The notes: generated by a model not told the origin, from the sequence alone. A DNA stretch of 64,000 bases from Bugulina stolonifera (GCA_935421135.1 OW285188.1:2749001-2813000), one strand, 5' to 3'. Positions 38,363 through 52,100 are shown, counted from the first letter of the stretch. A program made the numbers and translations.

Positions 38363-39636
38363 CAGGGATGCCCAAATGTGTCCCTTTGCATGGGTTTTGG
38401 TGTCCCTTCATCACTTCTCAAATTTTACATGCAAACATGTGTTTTTGTGGCTGAGCAGTGAAAGCAATTGCACCGCTCAAGTTGAACTCAAAAATAATGT
38501 ACATCATAATGTTAAAAAATCCCCAAATTCGGAAATCCCAAAGTATTTTTAGCTGACACAGAAGTAGATTTCTGTCAACGAGTTAAAAGCTACAAAAAAT
38601 TGATGGGCTGGTTGACCTTATCACATTGTCAAAAGCTGAAGAGTAAAGTGAAAAGCGCAGCTACCCCAATTTATATCAAAATTGCTGTCAAACTGATAAC
38701 ACTCTTTGGTAGCACATTATTGTGTGAGAGTTTGTTCAGTCAAGAACAAAAGTCAGACAAAACTGACTGACAAACATACCAGGCAGCTACTAAAAGAGAC
38801 ATTCTATGCAGGCTATACATGTATGTTACACTTGTGAATACAATAATTATTAGTGAGTAACATGGAATTGTCCTTTCTCTTGCAGCATTCACACTGTCTC
38901 TTTTAGTAGCTGTCTAGTATGCCTGTCAGTCAGTCTTGTCTGACTTTTGTTCTTGACTGAACAAACTCTCACACAATAATGTGCTACCAAAGAGTGTCAT
39001 CAGTTTGACAGCAATTCATTACAATTTTCATTTAATTTGCTCAAGGCCAAATATGAATATCGAATATTTTCGCCATGTTCTACCACATTTTGCCAGCATG
39101 ACCACTTTATTTCCTCCATGTGTGCCAAGGCAGGCAATTGTTGTTATATATGTCTCCTACATGCAAATGATATTATAACAGCAACCCAATTTGAAATTTT
39201 CGTATACAGACAAAAGTGGGGAATGGAGCCGACAAAGGTTTTGCCTGCCAATCAGAAGTCAGTGTGGTTAATAGCTAAACGTAAAAGATTAAACACCCTT
39301 GATATTTAGCAAACAGGGCATTTTGCGTTCAATTTTGTGATGCCCTGTCGCTCCACCGTCATTTGGCAGCTAATAACAGTGCACAATTCACTAATCTGTT
39401 TCTACCTTGATTCTGTTTTCGTGTACTTCAAACGCAGATGATTAATTGCTGTTATACTTTGGTTAAAACACAACCAATAAATTTGCGTGTTAAAACTGTA
39501 AAATAACTCGTTTTGTATCATAATCGAACTGCCCATTTAATAACCTCAATAAATGCAGCAACAAAATCTAAGTGTCCCTTGCTATGGTACGCTTTTAGAA
39601 TTTGTCCCTTTCCACCAAAAGGTTTGGGCATCCCTG
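38363..39636 (+). mobile_element. hAT element, defective, with 8-bp target duplication
   Basis: Terminal inverted repeats CAGGGATGCCCAAA (38363) and TTTGGGCATCCCTG (ending 39636) are flanked by a perfect 8-bp duplication, CTATATAG (38355-38362 and 39637-39644). Tip sequence and 8-bp duplication are the hAT hallmarks. Inside are a transposase remnant and its inverted partial duplicate. Confidence 0.92.
38560..38775 (+). pseudogene. hAT transposase dimerisation-domain remnant
   Basis: The plus frame reads LFGSTLLCESLFSQ near 38700-38745, the C-terminal dimerisation motif of hAT transposases, then hits a stop within ten codons. The same stretch returns inverted at about 38895-39015, forming arms of about 115 bp around a 90-bp spacer. 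No catalytic residues remain. Confidence 0.8.
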
Positions 39637-39644
39637 CTATATAG

Positions 39645-39785
39645 TATATATATATTTAGTATCTAGTACATATATATTACATTGTAGTATATGCATATAC
39701 ATTGTATATACTATATAGTATATATATATTTAGTATCTAGTACATATATATACATTGTAGTATATAGTATATACATGTACACGTA
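39645..39785. repeat. Duplicated TA-rich repeat beside the hAT element
   Basis: An ~80-bp block with TATATTTAGTATCTAGTACA occurs twice in a row. Confidence 0.75.
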
Positions 39786-39789
39786 GTGT

Positions 39790-42370
39790 CTATTAATATC
39801 ATGTTTGATTTGACGAAAAAGAATGGACTCTGTGAAGTTATATTTACAATGTACATGTATTATACCTGGCAGTTCTCAAACATGACCTGTGTTATAGTAA
39901 TATATAACAAATACATACATGTAGATGGGGTGGGTTCTTGGTGCCTGGCCAGTGAGCTATATACATGTACAACGTACTGCAGAATATACTTATGTATTTT
40001 ATTTTATTATAAACCAACATTTTACATAATTATGCATATGACCTTGTCATCCCCACCTACATAATATACATGTACTGTATACAATGCAATACTGAGTTTT
40101 GTATGCTACTTGAAGAGCTATGTAGAACATATTATTATAGATGCATATTGAGATTGTCTAGGTTTTTGTCACTACATAATATGTAAGTTAGCCATTTGAT
40201 GGAGAAGAGGGAGTGTGTTACCACTACTTACTACCTAACAGTAACAGATAGTCTTGACAGTTACACCCCCGCAGGTAACCCTGGAAGTCACACCCCCACA
40301 GCTAGCTCTAGGAGCTACACTTCACTCACCACAGGTAGCCCTAGGAGGCACACTCCCAAGGAAAGTAAGGAAGAAGATCTCCATAGAATTTTTACTAAAA
40401 TTTCTAAAATGTAGAATTTTACAATACTACTAACTTCTGTATCCTAACAAAGCTAAAGAATACAAAATCATTTCTAGTATGTAGTCGTAGAACAATCAGT
40501 TAGTTATATGAACACTAAGACACATTCTTTGGCTACCCCCTAACACTAGCTCTAAAGTATATCTAGAATATAGGTCTACATTATGCTACATTGTAAAGAG
40601 TACTGTAACTTGATGTGTATATTTAACAGCCTATCCATTCTATTTTCATCCTCTCACTAACTGACACTCAATGGTAGGAATTCAATCCTTTGATGAATTA
40701 CAATATTATAGGGCCTGGTATGAATGTGGCATAATTACTTTTAATTATTAAGAAAATATGGCCTCAGAACCAGGCTATTGTATTTAGTAAGATCATATCA
40801 TACTTTGTTATCCAGCTTCATGCTGCAACACTCTCCCTAGATAATCATCGGAAACAAGCAATGGGCATAAGACAGACCAGAGCCCCACTATTCCACGGCT
40901 ATACATAGTAGCTCATGTTCTACTATTGTATAATAAGCTGCATACCACAACTGTTGAATGGTACTTTTTTCTGCCCACTAGTGGTTAATGCTAAAGGGTG
41001 AAATTGAATAACAGGCACAACAAACTAACGTTTTTACGAGTTGTATGTTTTTAGCCTTTTGACTACTTTAAATTGTCCTACTCACAGAATTTGTAATGAG
41101 CTTCAGCAAATAATTGTATATTTTTATAAAAACTTCAAATTTCAAAATAATAAAATAATAAATAAGGAAGTGGTAGGTTGTGTCTGATATAAAGGTCAAC
41201 ATTTCAGTAATCATCATTCAATCACATGGTAGTAGTCAAAATGATTCTGCAACAAGTCTACCTACAGCCCACGCCTACCTGTCGTCTGCCTGTACCCCAC
41301 ACCTACCCGTACCTGCCTGCGACCTGCGTACATCCTACATAATACATACAGCATTGGCTCTATTGTATAATATTTTAAACTATACTTTTAGACTGACACC
41401 CTGATGGAATGTACGTGGGCAGAAGGGAAAGCCTATAATCATAGGGTACTGCACTGCCTACATACTGCACACTGTATACAAAGTGGGAACAAAGAATGTA
41501 ATATGGCTGTGGGGAAGAAAATCACCCCAATGAAATACCAATTTATCAATCTACACTGCCTACATACTACCAGAAAATATGCAGAAAATCCATGCATTTC
41601 ATTTTATTATAATACCAACATTAGACACTCAAGGATCATAAAATAGTTGACCTTCATTTATGTTGGTATAAGTGGACAATGGACAGTTCAGGGTATTGTA
41701 TTTAGAGAAAAACCAAGACAATCATAATAAAGACTGTTTTAAATTGCAATAATATATTATATACTAGGCCTACAGGTCTATACCTTGTATATTATTCAAA
41801 TCACAGAATCTGGCTCTAAATGTGGAATCAGTGAATTGAGTGGCGCATTGAAAGTAGAAATCGGGAGTTTCCAGAAAAATCTAGACCCAGAACTCACACA
41901 TAGCGAACATCTGATCATGTGACAAGTTATTCTATCAAGATGGAATACTGAGTAATTCTGAGACAGAATTGAATGATCCACTATAATTATGCAAAGCTCT
42001 TCTCAACTAGAAGTGTTCCACGAAAATATGGGCGAGTTGAAAAGTCAAGTGTTAAGTGGGTAGATTGATAACTTGAAATAAATATGAACCATAAATGCCC
42101 ACTTTTGTGTACAACCCAGTTTCTTGTATTGCTTATGAGTCAAGGCCTACTTAGATACTATATATTATTCACTGTCTTATTCATCCTACGTTGTAACTAC
42201 TGTATATTTATGTATAATATATTATATTTATTATACATGTCTATATATTATATTTATTATACATGTCTATATATTATATTTAGTATACATGTCTATATAT
42301 TATACACTACATGTATATACATATACATATACAAATACATGTACATATACTTGTACATGTGTGTGACATT
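39790..42370. other. Intergenic, no firm gene
   Basis: AT-rich, with one protein-like small ORF (40196-40414, listed separately). A C-rich CTACCTGT/CTACCCGT stretch lies at 41262-41325. The ORF at 42084-42425 is TA-rich low complexity and not credible. Confidence 0.5.
40196..40414 (+). CDS. Possible small ORF or orphan terminal exon, unknown
   Basis: 72 codons with composition unlike the surroundings: Thr/Ser/Pro-rich, with a loose repeat (YTPAGNPGS, HTPTASSRS, YTSLTTGSP, RRHTPKESK) and a charged end EEDLHRIFTKISKM. No known domain. The repeat-like DNA alone could produce this, so the call is weak. Confidence 0.2.
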   Translation: MMEKRECVTTTYYLTVTDSLDSYTPAGNPGSHTPTASSRSYTSLTTGSPRRHTPKESKEEDLHRIFTKISKM

Positions 42371-42374
42371 TTTC

Positions 42375-42872
42375 TTGCAAGAAATTTATTTTTGGGCAGT
42401 CAGAGACATGGTACCACATTGGTAAAAATAGCCATCACTGACTGGGGGTTGAGCCCGAGGCTTTCTGGCACCTAATCGCCTAGCACAGTGGACTGACACA
42501 TTACCTAGCACAGTGGACTGACACATTACCTAGTACAGTGGACTGACACATTACCTAGTACAGTGGACTGACACATTACCTAGCACAGTGGACTGACACA
42601 TTACCTAACACAGTGGACTGACACATTACCTAGCACAGTGGACTGACACATTACCTAGCACAGTAGACTGACTCATTACCTAACACAGTGGACTGACACA
42701 TTACCTAGCACAGTGGACTGACTGACACATTACCTAGCACAGTGAACTGACACATTAACTGCTACACCAGCCCATCTTCTTTGAAAAAGTAAGCCTTGCT
42801 GGTGAGCAGAACCTATGTACTGAATCCACTGTGCACTAGTCAATCGTCTATAGCCACCTTGCTATATTAGTC
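42375..42872 (-). mobile_element. tRNA-derived SINE expanded by an internal minisatellite
   Basis: Read on the minus strand it starts ATATAGCAAGGTGGC (about 42868), reaches the A-box region GGGCTGGTGTAGCAGTTAATG (split across 42775), then the array, then GCTAGGCGATTAGGTGC and a B-box-like GGGCTCAACCCC (about 42450). It ends in a tail with AAATAAATTTCTTGCAAG. The same order without the array is found at 48437-48690. Confidence 0.75.
42478..42760. repeat. 25-bp minisatellite inside SINE head, about 11 copies
   Basis: The unit reads CCTAGCACAGTGGACTGACA plus CATTA on the plus strand. One copy has a 4-bp CTGA duplication. The unit corresponds to the D-arm to anticodon-arm part of the SINE head. 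Confidence 0.95.
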
Positions 42873-42879
42873 CTGTGTA

Positions 42880-43515
42880 AGATTAACCTATGGTACCTCT
42901 AAATGTCAGGCACTTAGAATCATAAATATATTTAGCCTTTAAATATAATAATACAAGCTGAGGTTATATATAAAATTGAATGTACATGTATGTTCTTTCT
43001 CTACCTTCCATTTGGTGTACTAAGGCAAAACATGTACATGTATATGAATGCAATATGCAGCCTCCAACATAGAATTGTGTGTAGTACACGACTATGAAGT
43101 GTTGAGTTCAACATTATTATATATATATATATACATGCAGTTTGCTTCCTTTCTACACGTATCAGTCAGCATGAATATATATTTGGGTACGTCATGTATT
43201 TAAGAGTTCGGCATAGGAGATTGCTATCATATAAATATCCCATTTATATCTCCATATTAGCTACATGATTGTGTAGTATATATGTATATGCATGCGTTCC
43301 CCATCTTGATAATTCCATTTTTAAAGTTTAAATCTATTGCTAACCATCTATAAAATATGCATATTATTAATACTAATTAGAATTTAACAGAGAATGGGGT
43401 GGAAAAGTAGGAGCATTGTTTATTCTTCAGCAATAAAGTACATTAACTGCCAAGTGCTCTGCTCCAGCTTAAATTACATGTATATACATATGCACTGTAC
43501 ATACTGTGATACATG
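42880..43515. other. Intergenic, no gene recognised
   Basis: AT-rich with scattered TACATG and ATATAT runs. Confidence 0.5.
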
Positions 43516-43519
43516 TACA

Positions 43520-43725
43520 TATACTCTGTACAAACTGTAGATCTATAGATCTACTACAGTGTAGAGCATGAGCACTACACTGTAGATCTATAGATCTACT
43601 ACAGTGTAGTGCTCATGCTCTACATTGTAGATCTATAATAATACTAATTGGACCACATTTTACCTGAAGATCTTGGACACTGCAGTAGATCTATAGATCT
43701 ACTACAGCGTAGAGCATTAGCACTA
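43520..43725. repeat. Palindromic GATCTATAGATC cluster
   Basis: Two ~31-bp arms (CTACAGTGTAGAGCATGAGC and onward) face each other around a GATCTATAGATC centre at about 43581-43592, with one mismatch. A third related piece lies at 43683-43725. The strand could fold into a long hairpin. Confidence 0.85.
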
Positions 43726-43927
43726 CACCCCGCTGTCTACGTTTAGGATCTACCACACATCCTGTTAGCTGATTCGCCCAAAGGTTGGTACCAGACTGTA
43801 ATTCACTTGCCAACTACTAGTACTGACCAACTCATGCATTATAATGATTTCCATTTCCATCTCCTATATATAACATACAATATCCCTTATATAAGATATA
43901 CAATATCCTTTATATAAGACATACATG

Positions 43928-44262
43928 CTGCAATGGTCAAAGTCTAAGAAAAGAGGTGGGGGGTCTCTAGGGTAGCAGACAAAATACCTTGAGGGCGCGA
44001 AGCACGCCGGCGGGGAGGGTCTGGGAGGGGCGCCTTAGCGCCCTCCCGGAAATTGGAAACTTTATCAAAATTAGACACAAAAATGGTGCAAAATCCAAGA
44101 ACTTCAGGTTAAAATATGGTCCAAGATCTTCAGGTAAAATGTGGTCCAATTAGTATTATTATTATAATAGTAATCTGCAGGGGGTCTAGCAGTCTAAGGG
44201 AACCCCTGAAATTTATGGTAGGGGGACTGCGTCCCACCACGACCCCCCAACTTTGACCACTG
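43928..44262. mobile_element. hAT-type MITE with 8-bp target duplication
   Basis: Ends CAATGGTCAAAGT (43931) and ACTTTGACCACTG (to 44262) are inverted repeats resembling hAT tips. They are flanked by CATACATG at 43920-43927 and 44263-44270. It is 335 bp with no coding content. The internal part at 44117-44155 is repeated in inverse orientation at 43628-43670, outside the element. Confidence 0.82.
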
Positions 44263-44279
44263 CATACATGTCTCTTAAA

Positions 44280-46140
44280 TACAGTAAGAGACATGTGTGT
44301 ATTATATATAATAATTAATAATTAATAAAAGCAAAGAGATGTGTTTTTATTGCAAACCAAGCATGAACTGAAATGATACAAAAGGCACACAATTGCTCCT
44401 GTGCCTCAGGTAAAGTCTTTGGGGGCATGTAAGCCAGCGTGGCTACAATGCACCTCCTCCACCCCTACCTGAGGCCGTACCATCTGGGCCTTTCTCGTGG
44501 GGAGTCGACCAGCACTGGCACCTGGCAGTTCAATCTGTGTAGGGCTGGTCACGCCAAGGAGTATAAGCTGGTGAGTTGAGTTGCAATAGGAGGTGATCAG
44601 TATATGCAGGCTTGTTATCACTTTAGCCCACGTTTCAATGGTTCATTACACACTCACACATTTCAAGCTACGTATAGAGATACCATCTGCTTGGTCGGTA
44701 TACTGCAAGTACACATTACGCTCTAAACTTAATAGGCCGGCCTACTAGTCGACCTTGGTGCATGATCATTACAATGCACAGCGAAACACCATACCAACAT
44801 AATATAATACATAAAAATAATTTATATCCTTTAGACATAAATAATTATTAATACAGTATTACAATATTAAATTGCTACAACAATTACAAATATACAAAGA
44901 TAAAATAATCATTGATTATACATGTACATGTACATGTACATGTACTTAATTTAGCTGCATAAAAATATTACTGTGTGGCACTTACATTACTTTTAATGCT
45001 TGTTATCTATCGGTTATTATATTATATTATTGGCTCTTGTCATAAGCAATAATGCTTGCCTCCCTTTTTTTTTTCTCTTTGTTTATTTATTTATTCTCTC
45101 CTATGAGTTGTATATAATATATATTTATTTATTTGTAGTCAACAAGTTACTGTTAACAAAATAATGTTATCTGTAAACTTTTTGAAAACCCAATAAATGT
45201 AATGCAATTACAACCTGTAATTCTAAATCAGTTTTATTTTTGATGTATGGTATATGTGTACCAACCATTTTCTAGAGATCATTTCAAACCCAGGACATCC
45301 ACTTTATGACAGAATTTCTTTTAATAACTGCCGAAGAACCTCTCGCTCAAAGACTCTATATAGGCCTGTAATCGTACGAACTGCAAAGCGACCCAACAGT
45401 TTTTTTTCAATTTTCTATGAAATTTTTTAACAATGGTAATATCTACACTATGTGAGTATTGAATAGAGAGTATGTATATGTAATATATACATATACCATC
45501 AATTCTATCATCAGTGCCTGTTACTGACTGATAAGGTAATATGGTAATACAACTAAACTCTAACTCTAACTCTAATGCTTATGCATGCATGTACCATGTA
45601 GATTGTATACATACACAAGTATGTAGAGAAGATTATAGAAGAATGAGATGTACAATACAATGTACATGTACATGACGTATATGTACATGCACATGCTAGT
45701 TGACAACTCTTTGGTAAAATTGCGAGTTGTCTTCTTCTTACTGTGATGGCTTCATAGAGACGACAAATCTAAATTAAAGTTCAACGCAACAAGAATATAA
45801 GCGGTTTGTAATAGAGTTGACGCCAATTTTGCACACATTGTCCTATCGCCAGTAACCATATCCGGTAACAGAAACCTGTGATCCTGGTAGAACAAAACAC
45901 AACTTAGGAAGCCATATTCGGGCCTTCATAATTTGCAATAATCAACGTGTTCACCAGGCTAATATATTTCTAATTTCTTATCGTACGATATCTAGATCGA
46001 GATAGTAAGAAACTACTAGCACAAGTTGAAGTAGAGCAAATTAAAATTAAAACACTGACATGTCACGTTGATTGGGAAATTCAAAATTGTGATTCATGGA
46101 TTAAAGTCAGCAAAGCAATTCACTATAAATAAATATTATC
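44280..46140. other. Intergenic and 5' flank of ceramide synthase
   Basis: A GC-richer, unassigned segment lies at about 44400-44640 (possible unrecognised repeat). The remainder is AT-rich. Short AACTCTAACTCTAACTCTAA repeats lie at about 45553. No promoter motif can be picked with confidence before the exon at 46146. Confidence 0.5.
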
Positions 46141-46145
46141 TTCTA

Positions 46146-49100
46146 ATGGCTACGTCAATCATTATTTCATTTGCGGACAGTGTCAAAGAAAAGTTTTTCT
46201 CAGAATGGTTTTGGCTTCCTGCAAACTTCACATGGGAAGATTTTGAGAATATTCCCGGTGACGACATATATATACCTCAACCCAGAGATATACTTTACTG
46301 TATACCTGTAGCAGTAGTTATCTTCTGTATGCGAATATTTTTTGAAAGGTAATTAATATATTATAGGGCCTATTAATTAATATTTGTATTCATTTGTATT
46401 TAATTAAATTTAGTCATCATGATCATTTTATTTTTGTGTTCTCTGCGAATGTTTTGGGCAGTTCAAACCAAATACTGAAAACCATGGAACCTAAAAAAAT
46501 TTTAAATGGTTGGATGCTAGAATAATAAATGAAGAACTTTTTATTTTCTTTGCTAACTCAAAATATTCATATTCCATATGCAATATATATTGTGAAATTT
46601 AGCCAAAACCTTAGCAATTCCTTTGAAATCTGTCCCAATTTTAAAATTTAACAATTGTAGCTGTGGCAATAGCTATGAAACTTTCTTTCTAAATTTTAAT
46701 GTATGTCCAAGTAGCCGATATAATTATTTGTTGAATAGGCATATTCTACTTGACCTGCACAGACAGCTGTTTGGTAGGCCTATAATTGGAAAACTGGTGT
46801 GCTTGTTTAGGGTTTCTACCAGGGCTTTTTTTGTAAGATCAGTTGAGGGGGCCCCCTACATTTTTCAGATTCCCTCCCCCTCTCACTTTCCCACATGCTA
46901 TACCGCACTTCTATTGCATTGGCTTGACATTTATAGAACTTGTGGTCAAATTTTTTGTGGATTTCACTTCCTTTTATTATATTTACATGTGTTATCACTT
47001 GTAATTAAACTAAAACAATGAAATTGGGAGTAGCTCTACACAGGACAATTATGCAGGTATAAAAATAAGATTGCAATTTGGTAAAAAAATTTTAATGTGA
47101 GACTATGGATAATTTTTTATAATCTTCACCATTTAGATAAATTTTTCTCTTCATATTATATGACGAGTAATCTACTGAAAACACATAAAAAACAAAGCAT
47201 TGCACCTGTGGTCCATAGTCTATGAGCGATTTTATTTTTCTCAATCAACAGAAATTGTCTAAGAAATGTTGTTTGTAAAAAAGCTTGTTCATCGCTAAGT
47301 AAATTAATAACTTGGTGTGAACAAATCCAATTGCAAATGTGCAAAGCATAATGACATAGGACAGAGCTGGCCCACTTGTGGCCCACTTGCTCATTTTTGG
47401 TGGCCCACTTGAGCTTCGTGTAAAATTTAGCATTTTTAGTGCTTTTATTTGGTTCTGCAAACAAGATGAATTTACAACAGAGACCCGTAATTGTGTCACA
47501 AGCATCATAGAACTCTGTATCATGCAACGTTAATGGAAATTGAAAAAACAATATGAAATGCAGTTTGGCCAGTTCAAAATTTGCATAAGCTAATTGAGCT
47601 GATTAAGCATCCAATGCAGGCTGAACCACTTGGGGGAGTGGAAGGGTTACACGGGAAATGTGTGCAAAGAATTTTAAATGTCTGCAATGCAAGTGTGAAA
47701 AGATCTACTCACGGTGTTTGCACTAACCTACCATTGCAAATCAAATCAAATGAAGACTTCATAAAGAGCAAATTTAGAACAAGTGTCGAGCCACAGCATG
47801 TGCATGAGCTACGAAGGATGTCATGTAAACACTTGGAGCCTAACTATGAGGCCATAATGGCTAGTAAATCAGAATCTCATCTGTCATATACACTAGTACA
47901 GTTACACGTACACCTACAGTTACACGTACACCTACAGTTACACGTACACCTACAGTTACACGTACACCTACAGTTACACGTACACCTACAGTTACACGTA
48001 CACCTGCAGTTACACGTACACCTACAGTTACACGTACACCTGTCTGTCACTATTTAGTCTATTTTTAAAGACTGGCACGTCGAATTACTTGTTTGCTCTT
48101 TTCGCTTGTCCTCTGTTAAATGAACTCGCAAATATCAGCAATGTCAACCACTTCATTTTATCTTAAACAATATTTAATTAAAACAAGAATGAAGTGGCCA
48201 ACCTTTAGTATGAGAATTTTACATGTGGCCACTCCAAAAAAACTTTGGCCAGCCCTGTCATAGGGGATTTGGCCATTCTTTGATATGTGGTGTTTTTATG
48301 CAAGGAATTTGTTTTTTGAGCACTCCGAGACTTGTTTCATATTCATGAAAATACCTGCTCAAAAGATAAATTCCTTGCATAAAAAATGTCAAATATAAAA
48401 GAGGGCCAACCCCCCCCCCCTCCCCAACACCCTATATGATATAGCAAGGTGGCCGTAATATGAGGGGTGCCTTGTGTGCAGTCGGCTCATAGCATGTCTA
48501 CTGCACACTGGCAAAGCTTTCTTTTTTAAGGTTGGCGATCTAGTGTAGTGGTAGTATGTTCCGTTCACTGTGCTAGGCGATTAGGTGCTGTAGAGGAACT
48601 GGGTTTAATCCCGGTTAGGAACCGGTAGTTTCATGGATGTCAATTAAGTCTTTGATTGCTCAAAAGAAAAATTCCTTGCCTGCAAGACATCCTATATATT
48701 AATGTTCCCAGTGATTAGAGTTATTTTGCTAAGATTTTCCAGACGACAGGAAATTTTTCATCCTTGTTGTGCTGAACTTCTGCCTTCACCATGTTGTAAC
48801 ATAACTTAAGGTCTGGGCACAACTAACTCCAGTGGAGGATCAACTGTATAAATGAGCAGGTTAGAGGCTATAGTGTCTATAAGAAAAGAGGCTATTGAAG
48901 GAATTCCACACAGCTTTTATAGTTCTCAAGCTACTGGCCACCCAACTAATGTTGAACATTGCGCCAATCTCAATTCTAACTACATGTAGAAGCCACATCT
49001 TGCAGTTCTCTTTGGTTTCTTGCTGACGTTGAGATGTTATGTTATTGTAAAGTTCTTGCGTGCACTGGTAGTTATGCGGGAAGGACCGAGAGTGGTCTAT

Positions 49101-52100
49101 CGGCCCTCCACTTTACATGCACTAAGTGGTAGATAAGATTGACTAGCATGAACCACTTGCTTATTATTATGACCAGTAGGTCCGAGTGTCCATCATTGTG
49201 TTTATAACGTCATGGGTATGACCCTATGTTAGTTGCCCTGGCTTTTGGTTCCGTGAGGAACCTAGGCTAATAGATTCCTAGTTAAAAGCCCGAGGAACAG
49301 CTGAATACTGCTGTGAGATGCTCTCATTTATATGGGAAACTCACTTTCGGTGGGGGAGCTACCAGGGGAGGGACGGGGGGGGGGCGACCAGTCGTTGGTC
49401 CTATAAAAAACTATACATAATCGTAGATGCTCAAATAAATATTATTAAAAACCGTAATGATTTACGGGGAGAAATACAATAGATGTGTAAGATAGCTGTC
49501 TATCGATCCTTATAATATACGTAGTCTGACAAAGTGGTGGTAAGAACAACTAGAACATAAATGTGGGCACCCGAGGGTTGGTCCTATGTGGCAAGTCGGG
49601 CGGAAATGGTAAAAACATATAATTATATACAATGTATATTCATAAATACAATGTGTCGGCCCTCGGCCTTAAAAGCACATTCAGTCTAGTAATACATGCA
49701 ACATTCGCTGTGGTCCTTAGCTGGCTGCTCACTACAATAACCATGTTACATAGTCTGTAATCTTCAGTCAACATTAGAATTTACCATAGCATATTGATGT
49801 ACATGTACTAAGTAACATATTGTATGTTCATAATAATATGCATCATGCCTGACTATGGCTGCTTCATAAACTGAGAGGGGGCTCCCGGGAGCCCAGAGAG
49901 CCCCCCTACAAAAAACACTGGTTTCTACCACTTCTACTAACATTGGCTTGAACATAGATCCCTAATCAGTCAGTGAAGCTACCGCACACCTCAGGCCACA
50001 TAGAGACCATTTGCTATAGCCTGACCTCCTGCCTGTCTTTATTAACTTATGTTATAGGTTCTTAGTCCATGGTTTGGTAACATTTCATGGAAATGCAACC
50101 AATTCAAAATTTAATATTTTCGGGCTAATTTTTTTTACAACTGCCTGTGTACAAAGTGCCTACGCCAATTATAGTATTGGTAGATTACTTTTCACACTAT
50201 TTATTCGCATTGTGCAGACTACTACTATTAAGATTATAAGGTAGTAAGGTGATTATTAATTAATAATTATTGTACTAATATTCATAATCAATGTCTGATC
50301 TGTCCTATGACTATCACTGGCTGTGTAGTTAGTGCATTGTAGTGTAGTATAATGTAGTTAGTGCATTGTAGTGTAGTATAATGTAGTTAGTGCATTGTAG
50401 TGTAGTATAATGTAGTTAGTGCATTGTAGTGTAGTAAAATGTAGTTAGTGCATTGTAGTGTAGTATAATGTAGTTAGTGCATTGTAGTGTAGTAAAATGT
50501 AGTTAGTGCATTGTAGTGTAGTGTAGTTAGTGCATTGTAGTGTAGTAAAATGTAGTTAGTGCATTGTAGTGTAGTATAATGTAGTTCGTGCATTGTAGTG
50601 TAGTAAAATGTAGTTAGTGCATTGTAGTGTAGTAAAATGTAGTTAGTGCATTGTAGTGTAGTAAAATGTAGTTAGTGCATTGTAGTGTAGTATAATGTAG
50701 TTCGTGCATTGTAGTGTAATGTAGTTAGTGCATTGTAGTGTAATGTAGTTAGTGCATTGTAGTGTAGTGTAATGTAGTTAGTGCATTGTAGTGTAGTATA
50801 ATGTAGTTAGTGCATTGTAGTGTAGTATAATGTAGTTAGTGCATTGTAGTGTAGTGTAACAAACAAACCATATGAGTTGCTCTGCCTGCATTACCTTACA
50901 GAAATGTGCATGCTTTAACCTTGTATGTTTTATTGTAGATGTGTAGCATATCCATTTGGTGTTTATATGAATATATCTACCAGGACATACACCTGCCCAC
51001 CCAACCCACAGTTAGAACAAGTATACACTAAATCACCATATCCCACCCAGTCTCATATACAGGTGAGAGTTTCATATTGGGATATGGGGCTACTGGTTTA
51101 GTGGTAACCACTGATCGGTTATGTGGTTTCCAATATCCCTTTGTATCAGTGGTAGTATAATAGACATCCTGGTGACACTGTTGCTGTGTGACTTAATAAG
51201 GGAGATATGGTATCATTGAGAGTCTATTAGCTGACAGGCCTCTGTAATCCTTGTGTGTTTTACTAGTGATATAGTCAGCTAAGTATCCTTCCTATCAACT
51301 AGTTGGCTACCGGAATGATTAGAGTATAAACTAACAAGTATTTCAGAAATGGTATGCTGGCTGCTCACCCAAGCTATACTTGGAGTACCAGTAGAATAGC
51401 TGTACCATTCTATAAGCATGTTACTAATTACATTGATACACAGTGGTGGATCAATTGTAGTAGCATTCTTTCAAACCACAACTATGCCTCACTATGTCTT
51501 CCCCTGATTACACAAATAATTAGATTCCATTATAAACTACGTAATTAGGCCTATGTGAAATTTTAATCAAGGAAAGATTGTGTAGTTTTGTGGGGATTTT
51601 TTGCAAATAATTACAATATTATTTATTCACGAAAATTAATTGGACCACGTAACTAGCTGAGCAACCACGACAAACTGGAAATAATTCAATACACAGAACA
51701 CACTGTTGTGGCAGAAAAGTCAATGGTTTTAAGTTATTGTACCCAAGGAGTAAGAAAGAAGGAGGCTCGTCCATGAAGATTTTGTGTTCGATGTGCTCCT
51801 CGGTCTAAAAATATGAGCACATGAGTCGCTGGCATTAAGCGAGTAAACAACTCCGTTGAATCGTGATGCGCTTCCTCATTGCTAAACAGCAATGCACATG
51901 TGCACGGCTCTGGCGCTTAACACGTCACAGTTGTAGCATCCAACCAGAATCATTTCTATGGAGAGATGAACATTATTGTTTATTGACATAGCCTATAGTT
52001 TGAGGACTATTTTCATTTAGTGTGGGCATGTTGTAGAGCCCACAAACTAGCCTACCAACTAAAATGGTATCTGAACTATAGGCCTACACCATAAATCAAA

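Noticed and set aside
47156..47551. 131-codon minus ORF in CERS intron 1
   Set aside because: It straddles the hAT-like element boundary at 47362, so it cannot be one ancient gene, and it shows no domain.
47581..48057. 158-codon ORF in CERS intron 1
   Set aside because: Lies inside a hAT-like element, has no transposase motif I recognise, and a third of it is an 18-bp repeat.
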